From: Maratus speciosus
Taxonomy: Eukaryota; Arthropoda; Arachnida; Araneae; Salticidae
DNA: 64,000 bases
Direction: 5' to 3'
NCBI GenBank assembly: GCA_963932465.1
Contig: OZ010786.1
Span: 442,606,619 to 442,670,618 of the forward strand
Shown here: piece by piece, positions 44,522 through 56,376 of the stretch
Layout of the letters: the number at the start of each line of letters is the position of its first letter
Position numbering within the stretch: position 1 is the stretch's first letter
Notes under the pieces: model-generated
The model's input: the letters and a program-made list of their open reading frames with translations, nothing else
The model's database searches: none
Told to the model about the DNA's origin: nothing
Position numbers and translations under genes: made by a program

Positions 44522-45038
44522 ATTAAATGCGTGATTTTTTATTTTGTTTCGAAAAAAATATATATGATTCTCTGAAAGGATTATAACAAAGGAAAAATAA
44601 TGAAAAAAATCAGAGATACATTTTTCATGTAATACGTCAATCTCTTCTTCTGTTGTACATCTGCAATACAAGTAAAAACTTCTGTCGTGCGGCTGTTTTT
44701 CGCTAAAAGTTTGCAAATTAGCAAATATTTTAAGAAGTATATCTCCAAATGCCTTATTTTACATAATTATTTATTTTATAAAACTTAACGTTTAACCCTT
44801 TAATTTCCATGATAGAATTCATTCCAGAAATTACGTAGTTCAGGGATTCTTGCTTTACACCAGAAAGTTTCAATGTTTAATTTCGTTTTATTTAAATACG
44901 GAATGTCTGTTATTAATTAAAGCAAATGTTGCTATTTTAGATTTCTGGGGTGCATTAGGTAAATACGAATTTAAAAAAATCTATCAAATTCAAAAACTGT
45001 TGTTTGCATGTATGCAAAGCTGGGCACTAAAGGGTTAA
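44456..45038. repeat. Inverted copy of the 3945-4470 repeat
   Basis: Reverse complement of the 3.9-4.5 kb block, with a T homopolymer (44489-44518) at its distal end. It contains the complete 44792-45038 MITE. Its one longer minus-strand frame, about 89 codons, includes the homopolymer and is not preserved in the other copy. Confidence 0.7.
44792..45038. mobile_element. TTAA-flanked MITE, intact copy
   Basis: TTAACCCTTTAATTTCCATG at the left and GCACTAAAGGGTTAA at the right. 247 bp, non-coding. Degraded relatives at about 3945-4186 and 40366-40440. Confidence 0.85.
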
Positions 45039-46134
45039 TAAATTGTGAAGATTTTTCGTGTCATAAAAAAGTGTTTATTCATTGATATTAAAATCGAACA
45101 TGGAATAGAATTATTAGACTATAAAGAATAATTTATAAATATTAAAGAATAAGTTTATACCGAATGTATCTGAAGAAAAAAATGTTACATAAAAAAGGTA
45201 ATTGTATTTAAATGTAGTATTTATCTTGTACTTAAATGTAGTGTAAATCTGATGTGTGTTCAGTGAAATCTAGTGAAAAAAATTGCTAAACTAAATTATG
45301 ATGAAAATGAATTAAAAAAGTATTAATTAATTATAATGAATAAATATTCTTTTTTTAAACTTTCTTCAAAAATAAGTAAATGTAAACTGATATCTCATCG
45401 CATAATTTCGCAATTTAAAATTAATAGTTTTTTTTAATATCTAAAAAGAAATTTTGAATTAAATTAAAGGTATAAATGAAAAATTATTTAACCATAATTG
45501 GTTTAAATTTGCTGAATATGTATTTTTATAAATATGCTTTTTTTGCCTCCCACAAAATATTATTATTTTTATTGATAGCAAATCATCACAAATTCTGAAC
45601 TTTTAAAACATTAATTAGTTTTAAGGTTAAAAAATTATTTGCCTATTAAATGACTCAACTGATATAAATGTAATTATGTTTGGTGAAGAAATAAATAGAG
45701 ACAAAATATAGCTTCATAGAGCAAGAAGAAGAAAAAAAAAATATTTCACAGATTTTGAACAACTAATTTTAAAAATTCGGTAATGAAACTGATAACCATT
45801 CGTTTATAGATCAATGCTAATATAAGTGATCTTATGCATTAATTTTTAATAATTCTGCATAAAGTGCAAAATTCTTTAATACAAAAAAGGCTAAATTTTA
45901 ATCAGATAATATAAGTTTTTCAGTCAACTAAAAATAGTTATCTTCCTAATTTATTCCATAGTCTAAAATTTGTTATGTGTACAGTGTATTTAGAAAGAAA
46001 TATATTTCGTAGATATTTTATATTGCTTCAATTTATTGGGTAAATACATTTTTATGTCGATTTGTTTTGATCAATGCCAACATTATTTTATAATTTTTAT
46101 TATTACATATAAAAATAGGAAAATCGCTGCATCG
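45039..46134. other. AT-rich sequence without a gene
   Basis: No supported feature seen. Confidence 0.5.
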
Positions 46135-46866
46135 TTAAGGAGGTATGGGACACAAATATCTTCAAATTTTGCAAAAAAAAAAAAAAAAAAAAAATCATTA
46201 AAATTTTCTGTGTTTTTTCGTGCTTAAAATGACATTTTAAATCGTGTTTCTATCTGAATTAGAACAAAAAAAAATTAATTTTTTCGTTTTGGTTTGTTTT
46301 CAAAATCTAGCTTTCAAGCAATGGCTGTCATGGAAACGACTTCTTGTGAAAATGCGTTTTTCTTCATGATAGGTTTTTTTTCGCCATTTCTCGTGTTTAA
46401 ATTCTTATAACTCGAGAACCGTTAAATATGAAATGTTAAAACTTGGAAAATATCTTTTCAATTGTTTTACTTAAATTTTGATTCAGCATATTTGAAAGAA
46501 AAATATTTACTTTTGAAAATATGATTTTTTTTTATTTGCACCACTTTTTTCTAAATATTTTGGTTAAATATTTTTAATTTTTTTATAAACTAATATTTTT
46601 GAAAATACTGAATCAAAATTAAAACTTATATATTTCTTTTTATTTAAATGAAAAAAAAAATGAAATTCTATAAATAACATTTCGAGTTATAACGATTTTA
46701 AATTACCCCACTTTTTAAATAAATTTTAAATTTTAATTAAAAAAATTATGAGAAGTTTTATCATGAGATTTTGTTTACAAATGATAAGGTTAACCATCAC
46801 AAGAAAAATCTGAATTTTAACTCAATAAATAAGAATTATTTTAAAATGTGTCCCGGACCCACTTAA
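46135..46866. mobile_element. TTAA-flanked element, GGGACACA subtermini
   Basis: TTAAGGAGGTATGGGACACA at the left pairs with the complement of TTAAGTGGGTCCGGGACACA at the right; 732 bp, TTAA at both ends. An A homopolymer (about 46170-46192) lies inside. No protein domain. Confidence 0.8.
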
Positions 46867-48298
46867 GTTTAAAACAATATGTTTTAAAGAAAAATCTTAG
46901 TCTATTCAATGTGCAAATTAAAATGTTTCGAAAGATTCGACGACATAACTTTTTTTGTAAAGTTTTGCTCCAAATGAGGAGGGCAAAACATCACTAATAC
47001 AAATTTTTGAAAGTCATATAAAATCGTCTATACTCTTTTAAACAGAAGGCAAACGAAAACCAAAAATTCTTTGTTAAATTTAAGTGTTAATAAGTTAACA
47101 TTTAAATGAAAATTTTAAAATGTATTATTAATTTAATCATTATATATCTGTGAAAATATAATCGTGAGGAAATGAAAAACTATTTTCTTCAGCAAGTTTT
47201 ACACATGGCTGTAAGCTGCTACCATTTTTCGGCACCAATAATTCTGTAGAAAAAATCTCCTACTTATTTAATCACAGTTTTTGGCGATTAAATTGAGTGT
47301 AGGGACTCTTACTTTTTTACTTTTATTACTTTTATTACTTTTTGGAATACCTCCCGCCGAAAAAAATCACAGCAGTTGTTTGTCATCTTGTCAGGTCTTG
47401 GCAGATAAATTTCTATGGTATACTTTTTGTTGGGACTAAGATTTTTTTTTGTTTTCGTTTCAGACCCAATATTGTTATAGACAGGTTTTCACAGCGTTTA
47501 CTCTATTTATTTTCCCTTACAAATGTTTCTTTTTATTATCATTGAAGCCTCTTAATAAACACAAGGTAGAAATTTATTAAATTTTTCCATAACTATGCAT
47601 TTAAGACTGCTGAAGATATGTAATGTGACTTAAGAGCCATTTTATTAAAGTGAAGAAACTTAAGTTTAGGAGATTTTATTTTTGAAACATTCTTTAATTT
47701 AGTGGGGGATTTTTTTTTAAAAGATTCTCCGTTTTTCCTGGTAAACAGATATGTGTGTTACCCTACAAAGAAAAATAAATTTTCTTTCATATCCATTTGT
47801 AATTTGCCGAGTCATTGAATCTCCAAATTCCATTACGTTACATTCCAGCACTACAAACGTCGATTGAAAATATATTAGAAAATCCTTAAAAACTTAATTT
47901 TACGCTCTACTGAACTGTTGAATTAATCATTATTAAAGGATAAAAAAAGCTCAAAAAGTATTTAATTTTTACATAACTTGAACGAAAATTAGTAAATAAT
48001 TATTTTTTCACATCGTTGAAATTGCATGTTACTTTTTTTTTCTTTTTTTAACCTTATAAAATTTGGAAAATTGTGCTTGTATTAATACAAAATATAAAAA
48101 TTGACAATTTTTTTTAATTTTAGTTTTGATAAATCAACATTTTAACTAGAAAATGAGTGATATAAGTCGCAGTGGGCTATTTTTTTATTCTATTCGTACC
48201 ACTTTTCAAAAAATAATCTCTGGCATTATGTTAGGATATTTTAGAGAGTTCGTTTATAAATCTGCTTCAGAGAAGAGTGTTTGTAAATTGTGTAATGT
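46867..48298. other. AT-rich sequence with repeat traces
   Basis: About 47230-47300 resembles the foldback family of 30287-30858. About 47780-47945 resembles the 2.1-3.9 kb array (CTGTTGAATTAATCATTATT). No gene supported. Confidence 0.45.
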
Positions 48299-48814
48299 TT
48301 AACCTTTAAATGCCGGATTTTTCAAAAATGATTGTAATAATGCTTTTCGGCTTTCATTTTTTAAATAAATCATGGTAAAAATACTTAAAAAAATCATATT
48401 TTGTTTTAAGTATAGTTTACGGCTAAAAAACAGTTTGTTACTAATCGGCAATACTGGTGTTTAATTGAAAAAATAATTTCCCTTGATAAAATTCTATAAT
48501 ATTAAACACACAAGAATTTTAGGAACTATAATAAGAAATAAATTTTACTTGCTCACTGCAGGTCAAAATGTGGTATTTCGCAAGCTCCCAAACAAAACAA
48601 AAAGAACAAATAGCAACAATTGAAAAAATAAATCTATCTTTTCTTAAACAGCACAAGTGTTGCCATCTACATGTTGAAAATCGATTTAATAATATTTTCA
48701 GAATGTATTTTACTGGCAACATTAGGCATTTTGACTTCAATATTATTCTAATGGTATTTTAGAGCCTAAATTGGGTATGTTGCCGAAAAGCAACACCAGG
48801 CATTTAAGGGTTAA
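48299..48814. mobile_element. TTAA-flanked element, CCAGGCATTTAAGGGTTAA end
   Basis: TTAACCTTTAAATGCCGG at the left and CCAGGCATTTAAGGGTTAA at the right; 516 bp. Internal frames lack domains. Confidence 0.75.
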
Positions 48815-49639
48815 ATATAAAAATAGTCGTCTGTTCTGGCCTATAATCGATGGGTTAGTTTTATTTTTTTTTAATGTATAAAAAGCATTACATTATTTAT
48901 TAACCGCTTTGGTGTTTTATTTATTTAAATTAGTTATGTACTTATGTTAAATTAGTTATGTTAGTTATGTACTAGGGTGGTGCGAAAAAAGTCAAGTTGA
49001 TATTTCTGACTAGCTATAGTGCGGAAAAGTTGCGATTCGTCAATACAAGAAAAACAAACAAAAAATTATTTAAATCGGACTTTATCTTCCAATCCCGCAA
49101 ACCGCCTAAAAATTAAAAAAAAATGAAAATTTCCGATTTTTTCAGAATTAAAAAGAAATTGTACGTATATATATTTTTTTATCTTTAGAGTAAAAAATAT
49201 TTGCAAATTGTAATGTTTAATTATAATAAAAATAAACAGTTGCGTTTAAAAAATATCTTCCAATCGCGCAAGCTCAATAAAAATCAGGAAAAATTCAATT
49301 TTCAGTGATTTTGATGAATAAAGACAATAATCACTTCATATCAGTTTGCGTTCCAATGTTAACATTTGATAATAAATTGTACAGCTCTTTGCTTGTTTAT
49401 ATATATGATAATATTTAAACAAACTAGAAATCACCCCGGGAAGGTAGCTGCACTCCGAGTTTGACCCACACTCTTCCTTTCATCCAACCAATGATGGTGC
49501 TTGCTATTTACATTACTTAAATACATAATTTGTTATAATGGAGTCAAAACACTGTATTAAAAAACTAGTGTTGTGACAGTATAAGATATACATTTTGTTA
49601 TTTCACCTGTTTAAGCCTGACTTTTAGACGCAACTTTGT

Positions 49640-51190
49640 ATTGCAAATTGGTGGTAATGACGGTATCATGAACATTGATTTCAGTGTGGCCCACATGCCT
49701 TAAACGATGCATCCGTTACCAATTGGACGCACCGCTTGACAGCTTGCGTGTGGCAGGGAAATGTTTTATCATCCCAACCTGAGATATCATCTGATTGAAC
49801 GAAAAAATATATTTCTTCATTGTTTATTTTCCGAAAAAGAGGTGGAGATGATAATTTTGCTACATTCCAATCAATTAATTCTATATAGTAAGTACAGAAC
49901 TTGTGTGGAAATATAAATTATTTAAAAACAACGTTTGAACACACAATAAAATAAGTATATTTGATCATACGTATACGTTTAGTGAGTACTATGGACTCAC
50001 ATCCTCAGTGTAAAAACTTTAAAAACAATATCCCCCCAACTACATGTACGATGAAAACCCAAATGGTTTTCATCGTACATGTAGTTGGGGGGATATTGTT
50101 TTTAAAGTTTTTACACTGAGGATGTGAGTCCATAGTACTCACTAAACGTATACGTATGATCAAATATACTTATTTTATTGTGTGTTCAAACGTTATTTTT
50201 AAATAATTTAATTCTATATAGTCTGCCGCATCGGAATTTAAAGTAGGAGTGACAAAGATTCAGATGCCTTTACCCTTTGAAACATTCTGCCTGGCTTTTA
50301 ACACTCCTCTTAGCCCTAGATCTCTAATGTGCCTCCTTTTACCAAAGACCATTGCCATCAGTAGGTTTTCCGGTTGAACAAAGAACCATTTCCGATGAAT
50401 TGCAAGGAATTAAACTTTCTTCAGGTTGTCATGTAATTATCGAGATGATTCTATTGCTCTGTACAGATGAATAGGACCGTCTGTAATGTACTTACTGCAT
50501 TTTATTTCAAACCAAACTGGCATGTAAGATTTTAAAATAAATGTCAATATGGCTTTTAAGGCATCCGATGTGTGTTCCAAGCTCGCGTAAAGTCGAAGGG
50601 CTCTATTTGCACAAGTGAGCCATCTGACATGTGAAATTGGGCCGGGGTTACACTTTGATATGTCTTTTGGAAAGTTGCCACATTTAATTGCTTGACTTAC
50701 GTCAAGTAGATATCTTTGGTCCTTGCTCAACAGTTGTCTGTCCACGTCTGGAAATTCACAATCAGTCAATTGAAAACTTATCACCGAGAGCTTTACACAA
50801 CAATGAGATTCTGCCCAGTTGGTCTGCTAAATGATCTTGGGCCAGTTTTTCCGCCATCCAAATATGAAAAAGATTGCGGAAAGGTAATTCAACAAAATGG
50901 AATAAACAAAAAAACCCACTGCACTGGTCGTCCGAGATGCACTTCAAGCTGTCTTATAGCACCACCTTTCTATCCATTATTGATATTTGTACCATCACAG
51001 CCTACCAAGAATTCTAGTGAAATCTCTTGTTCAGTAAGACACGATATTATGAAAGTTACCATGTCCTTAGCAGACCTGGAGTTTGGAGACAGATGGCCTG
51101 AAGAAACTGAGCCATGTTCTTTTATGATGGAATAGTGTTCCTCTTTAATAGTTCAACGAACCTGTTTAGATCCAATCCTTTCTTTAACTA
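49640..51190 (-). pseudogene. Decayed transposase-like gene of a widespread but poorly named repeat family
   Basis: Reading the minus strand from about 51190: K-E-H-G-S-V-S-S-G-H, then L-V-G-C-D-G-T-N-I, an in-frame stop, K-G-G-A-I-R-Q-L-E and L-G-R-P-V-Q-W; after a shift C-L-F-H-F-V-E-L-P-F-R; then K-D-Q-R-Y-L-L, S-H-V-R-W-L-T-C-A-N-R and M-P-V-W-F-E-I-K-C (50437-50784); then P-E-N-L-L-M-A-M and, beyond an inserted palindrome, P-C-H-T-Q-A-V-K-R-C-V. I recognise this order from repetitive proteins in spiders, aphids and Hydra. D-G-T and C-x-x-H-x-x-x-E could correspond to part of a hAT-like RNase H core; that is inference. Several stops and frameshifts; not functional. Confidence 0.7.
49890..50207. 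mobile_element. Near-perfect palindrome inserted in the pseudogene, 15 bp TSD
   Basis: Arms of about 146 bp (49916-50208) centre on a 5-base loop at 50060-50064 with almost no mismatches. TTAATTCTATATAGT occurs on both sides (49875-49889 and 50208-50222). Deleting the insert and one copy restores an uninterrupted minus-strand reading (A-D-Y-I-E-L-I-D-W-N), so this is a genuine insertion with a 15 bp duplication. About 26 bp of extra sequence sits between one TSD and the palindrome. Confidence 0.85.
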
Positions 51191-51879
51191 GGGCATTTTC
51201 TTCCGTCGAAATATATGCCATGTAGTTCATCTGAATACAGTTGACTTTTCTGTAAATTTTATGTAGTTATGTGAGACTAGGTGAGAGCGCGTACGTCGAC
51301 TTCTGCGCTGTTTTGCAACGTGGCTAGCGGCAGTTGGTTGAACTGAAACTGCCGCTAAACTTGGTTGGTTGAACTGCTAAACTTTTAAGATCTAGAACGT
51401 ATACTCTTCGTGGTAAGTTCTAGGTTGTTTAAAAATAACCTAATATGTTCAATAGTATCAATTAACATTTAAATCTTAACCTGAGACCGCAAACTGACCT
51501 CAGTTGATTATATTCTTAATGCATGAAAATAACTCAAAATTGATATTCTGCCGATTTTTGATTGAGCTTGTGCGATCGGAAGATATACTCTAAACACATT
51601 TATTATCATTATTATTATTATTATTATTATTAAACACTACAATCTGAAAATATTTTTCACTATAGCGGTAAAAAATATATAAACGTAAAAAAAAAAATCC
51701 TGAAAAAATCGGAATTTTTCAATTTTTTTGAATTTTTAGGCGATTTGCGGGATCGGAAGATAAAGTCCGATTTGAATAATTTTTTTTTGTTTTTCTTGTA
51801 TTTACCAATCACAACTTTTCCGCACTACAGCGACTCGGAAATACCAACTTGACTTTTTTCGCACCACCCTATTATGTAC

Positions 51880-52394
51880 TTATGGTTAATGTGCAACTCA
51901 TCCGTTGCACATTAACCCATTAAGCCTTTCAGTACTTCTATTCGTAAAATGCAGAAATGAGTGAACGACACCAGAATTCACAAACAGATTTATTTCAAAA
52001 TAAACAAAGGCTTTTGTTCACGTACTTAATAAAAGGAAAATTTTCATTCTAATATTCTGGTGCCAATATCGCAATGAGGGATAAAAAAAAAATTTGGTGG
52101 TCCAAAAAGAACCACCGCCCTTGAAGGGCAAGTAATTGCGTTTCTGTAATCTTGAATTCACACCGGAATAATCGGACGATTTTTGTTTTAAAATAAGGAA
52201 GAGCAACTTTTCAACCTTTTTTTTTTTCCATGAAAGTTAGACAAGTAAATTTTAATTAAAATTTTCTGGTGCAAATTTTGATTAAAATTAGTTGGCATAT
52301 AATAACGACTTTTAAGAAGAACCAAAAAACTTACACTTCTAACTTGTGTTAAGTTCTTGCACAAGTTTATCAAACACGTGAATTAAAGTATATA
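51880..52394. repeat. Fragments of TTAA-type MITEs
   Basis: TTAACCCATTAAGCCTTTCA near 51914 looks like a lone end. About 52112-52305 is a partial copy of the 4751/33129 family (GGGCAAGTAATTGCGTTTCT and TTTTCTGGTGCAAATTTTGA). No gene. Confidence 0.55.
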
Positions 52395-52847
52395 CCGGGT
52401 GTCCCAAAAAGGACTGACTGATTTTAAAATTCAATAACTTCCAAACGGTGACACATATTTAAAAAATTCTTGCAGGAGGGTTATGCATAAAGTGAAAAGT
52501 TTTATTACAGTGATTTTCGATTTTAGTTCGAATTACAAACAATAGATGGCGCTGTAAGCAATAGTCGCTAAATATAGGCTCGATTTTTGGTCCTTTCTGT
52601 TGTTCCATGCAGAAAAAGGAGATGGAAATGTATTATCTGGGCCACGAAGTACCACAAATCGAGCCTGTATTTAGCCTCTATTGATCGCAGCGCCATCTAT
52701 TGTTTGTAATTCGAACTAAAATCGAAAATCACTGTAAAAGAACTTTTGACTTTATGCATAACCCTCCTGCAAGAATTTTTTAAATATCTGTCACCGTTTG
52801 GAAGTTATTGAATTTTAAAATTAGTCAGTGCTTTTTGGGACACCCGG
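52395..52847. mobile_element. Tc1/mariner-type MITE with long TIRs
   Basis: CCGGGTGTCCCAAAAAGGAC at the left and the complement of CCGGGTGTCCCAAAAAGCAC at the right, flanked by TA. The arms, about 180 bp, include AATTCAATAACTTCCAAACG and AACAATAGATGGCGCTG. The core is ~90 bp and non-coding. Confidence 0.9.
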
Positions 52848-52859
52848 TATAAACACTTG

Positions 52860-53509
52860 GATAAAATTTAGTTTCATAGAATAAATGAGGTAATATTTTA
52901 ACCCTTATAGGTTTTGTGTCAGTTCCTACGTGACTTCCACACTAGCATTTCTTACACAAATTTTATTCGTTTAGCACAACTTTTTTAAGAAACACTTGTA
53001 CTTACTTTGTTTACTTGTACTATGACAACCTGTGCGTACAACAAAATTTCTTTTAAAAATATAGTGGCGCGAGTAGAATATAATAATAGAATCAAGCATA
53101 AAATGTGAATGGGCGTGGCGTCCGAGTCGTGTCTTACCTTGAATTTTTACAATTATTAAATAAAAAACTGTGCGGCATATCAATGGGTTCAGAAAGGTTC
53201 AAAGATTTTTTTAAGGCAATACAAAAAAAAAAAAAAAATCCTTTTGTTTTCAAAAAATTTCACTCTTTTTTCACCTTTTAAATTAAAAAAATTCCACCCT
53301 TTAACAATTTTGTCCGAATGCCGCTGCGTTTGCTTACTTCGTTTGCTTGCTTCGTTACTAAAAGCTTTTGGATACCAGTAATTTTATCTTTAGGTTATTA
53401 ATTTACAGTGGTTGATTTTATTTTATAATACAAATATTTTAGTATAGAAATAGTGGTGTATCACTCTGTTTTTATTTTATTGTTTCAATAAAACCGAAAC
53501 TGTTAAGGG
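52860..53509. other. AT-rich sequence without a gene
   Basis: A TTAACCCTTATAGG near 52898 resembles a MITE end but has no partner that I could find. Confidence 0.45.
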
Positions 53510-54056
53510 GTTAATCATGAATATCGCTCGTGATTGATTCAGTGTTGCCAGTGGGCTACTTTTTTTAAATTAAAATTTCTTGGCTGCCACCACTTTTCTG
53601 AAATGGTAAAATTGCCCAGTTTTTCGCCTTACTTAATGTGTCATTAAATAAGACGAATTTAACTGTTTCAAAAAAATGATGCTAATAAAGAAATCTGAAT
53701 TTAAAAAAAGTAGCCGACTGGCAACACTGGATTGATTCGCAATGTATATTTTTTCTTTCCACGAGTCACGCTCGTGGTTGATTCACAAGGCACATGTTTC
53801 TTATCACGAATCACGCTCGTGATTAATATATAAGGCTCAAGATTGCTCATGACTTACAGTGCTCCTAAATTATTATACATATCGTACAACAATTTACACA
53901 TAAAAATTCTTTGTGATGATAGCTTTATGATATGCTATAGAAATCTACAGTAAAGATTACCGATTTAAAATAGCGGTGGGGAAGAGAGCAACAGTTCACA
54001 GAACATCTCGAGCTCTTTACACGTGTCACAATCGTGATTAATGAGCAAGGGGTTAA
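53510..54056. repeat. Block with recurring CACGCTCGTGATT palindromes
   Basis: CGCTCGTGATTGATTC (53525), GTCACGCTCGTGGTTGATTC (53765) and ATCACGCTCGTGATTAATAT (53811) recur, and the block closes with GAGCAAGGGGTTAA. It may be a TTAA-type element with a decayed left end. It contains the nested 53540-53729 MITE. Confidence 0.45.
53540..53729. mobile_element. hAT-type MITE with perfect 8 bp TSD
   Basis: CAGTGTTGCCAGTGGGCTAC at the left and the complement of CAGTGTTGCCAGTCGGCTAC at the right, with GATTGATT on both sides (53532-53539 and 53730-53737). Removing it joins CTCGTGATTGATTCGC, matching the surrounding repeats. 190 bp, non-coding. Confidence 0.9.
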
Positions 54057-54589
54057 AAAATTCCTTCCAAAATGGTGCGGTCTATTTTTAGAAAAAATAT
54101 CTTGAGATGAAATTTATTTAAAAAGAGTATTAGCGAAACATAAAAATAGTGTCAACTAGAAATATCATTTTTTTTTTCGAAATTTACTTAAAAAAAAAAA
54201 AATCTACCCTACATATATATAATTCTAATGAAACGAATTTATGAAACGACTTTATGAAACGACTGATTAAACTGTTTCATGGTGATTTTTCGTAAAATAT
54301 GGAATATTATGTGGTGAAATTAACAACAAAAATCCGTAATGGATATACAGATTTCAAAACTGGTATTAGAATTTAAAAATTTGAATTAGTATTTGGGATA
54401 TTAATTTTTTTATAATTTTAAACATTTTTCTCTAATGATGGCAACTCAAATTTTAACCATAACATATATATATTTTTTTTCATTTTGGAAACAGTTATTA
54501 TTTTAAACTAATTTGGCGATCAGTTTTGTTTCTCTTCAATGTATGCTAAGAAATGTATAATTTTAATTTTATTCACAATTCAATTTACT
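54057..54589. other. AT-rich sequence without a gene
   Basis: No supported feature seen. Confidence 0.5.
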
Positions 54590-55560
54590 TGAACAATCTT
54601 TCGCCAAATCGAAAGATTCTGATAGAGAAATCAAGAACTTGGTACTTTTATGTTAGCGTTAGCAGGTGTATTAGTATGTTAGCAGGTGATAATTCACTAA
54701 ATATTTTTCCCGTCGCATTTTTTTTTTCATTAATTTCATTTAAAATATAATCCTATAATTTAAAATACAAAACTTTCATTTAAAATACACAGCTTTCATT
54801 TAAAACTGAAACATTGAAAGATAATGGCTTTCTCTTCTTTTTTTTTTTAAACGAAATGAAAAAAAAATTATTCGTCCTATACGAACCTGGTTACCTAATT
54901 GCCGCCAAAACGGCCTTATTTTGCTTGCATGGTAACCCTGCTATTGTTGTTTATTTATTAATAAATGTTTATTTACCTTTTTTTAATTATATAAATTATT
55001 TTGTTCTATAGTTATTAATTATTATTTTTTTATTTATCGTTATTTCATTTTAAGAATAATAGAAAATAATTTAAAAATACATGTGTAACTGGTATTCGAA
55101 AACGAGGTTTCGCTAAATTGTCGTAAAAAAAATCACAACAAACCCGGTGCGTATATGACATCTGTGCAAAATATTAAATAATGCAACAAACAACGGCATT
55201 TAATTTCAACTTAAAAGCAATGTTTTAATTTACCACTCGAAAAAAAGATTGCTAACTGGCGAGTTAAAAAAAGCTATTGGCGAGATTTGCACCCGGTTAA
55301 CATAAAAGTACCAATAATTCTTTGCGATCATGGCAACTTTTATGTAGTTTTATTCGAATTTTTTTTTTTTAATCAAAATGCTAACCTTTCATAAGAAAAA
55401 CGAAGTGATCAGCCAGTAATTATTTATGATATTTACACGACTGTACTATGACTGTTATAATATAGATGAAATAAGGGTGATGGAATAATATTTGGCGACT
55501 TATCATCCATGCCTGACTAACATTAAAGTACCAAAATGGCACTTGGAACATAAAAAGCGT
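54590..55560. repeat. Rearranged relative of the 27.3-28.0 kb modular repeat
   Basis: Blocks matching 27260-28025 occur mostly in inverted orientation but in altered order: a GCCAAATCGAAAGATTCTGATAGAGAAATC-type block (54600, cut here), the GTTACC/AATAAATGTTTATT block (54890-54975), the GGTGCGTATATGACATCTGTGC word in direct orientation (55145) and the CTGGCGAGTTAAAAAAAGC block (55256). A further GGCGACTTATCAT block occurs at 55494. No coding. Confidence 0.6.
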
Positions 55561-56376
55561 AGGGACTCGCCAGGAACTATTGATGATAGTCACATGATTT
55601 AGGCTATCATTGTAGATATTGTTTTCGATTGTAAAAACAGTGCAAAGAATAATATTTCCTTACGATTAAAAATTTATTTACCTGTAACTATTAAAAACGG
55701 AGAAAACTTTAAAATCACTATTAAATGAGTATGTGTTAAAAGCAGGAAAATATTGAAAATTATGTCATGAAAATTGTATTTACTTGTGAATATTAAAAGG
55801 GAAAGGAAACTTTAAAATAACAAATACATTAACAATGCGTTTAAAGCAGTAAATTGTAGTACTTACGTCTCATTTAAAATGGCCAAGTAATAATATGGCC
55901 AAACAATTTAAATATATCTATGCGAGACATTAATTTCATATTTTGAGATGATCTTTTTAATTAATGTTCCAAATTCTAAGACACCGCGGATAATAATATT
56001 TGCTCTCAAAAAACAAAAGTATTTTCATGTAAATGCAAAAAAGATCTGTTAAAATGTCTGTATTGTATTATGTTAATCGTTTTATAACGCTGTTAAAAAA
56101 TACCGGGAGTCAAAGACTCTGTTTAGTTAATTCATTTTATTTTGGCTTCTTTTCAGATGTTTAACTGTTCTTCTTTAATCAAACACGAAAGCAACGATTG
56201 TATGTGTTACCAGCAACTAATTCAACCTTAAATTTTCGCAATCAATGGGAATTACATGGAAACCCGTTTACAGGCAGATCGCCACAGGTTTTTTTCATTA
56301 TAATTCAATCTTCTCTAATCTTTTTAAAGCCGATCAAATTAGCATGTTTTTAGATTATGCGGTGTCTGAACGTAGC
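55561..56376. other. AT-rich sequence, possible Helitron body
   Basis: Sequence upstream of a Helitron 3' end. No Rep or helicase motif and no clear 5' TC terminus were found, so the extent of the element is unknown. Confidence 0.4.

Larger units (their letters stand above)
48973..51871 (-). mobile_element. 2.9 kb TIR transposon with 8 bp TSD and decayed transposase-like gene
   Basis: Perfect TTATGTAC duplications (48965-48972 and 51872-51879) flank TAGGGTGGTGCGAAAAAAGT termini. The TIRs are unusually long, about 430 bp (48973-49400 and 51440-51871), with an internal subrepeat ATCTTCCRATCGCGCAAG/ATCTTCCAATCCCGCAAA. The 8 bp TSD fits nTnnnnAn, as in hAT. The interior holds a minus-strand pseudogene (about 49640-51190). 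All parts of a complete transposon are therefore present, although the gene is broken. Confidence 0.85.

Noticed and set aside
44447..44716. 89-codon minus-strand frame containing a polylysine run
   Set aside because: The lysine run is the T homopolymer read in frame, and the frame is not preserved in the homologous repeat at 4.3-4.4 kb.
50716..51135. 139-codon plus-strand open frame
   Set aside because: It is antisense to the recognisable minus-strand transposase-like pseudogene and has no domain of its own.
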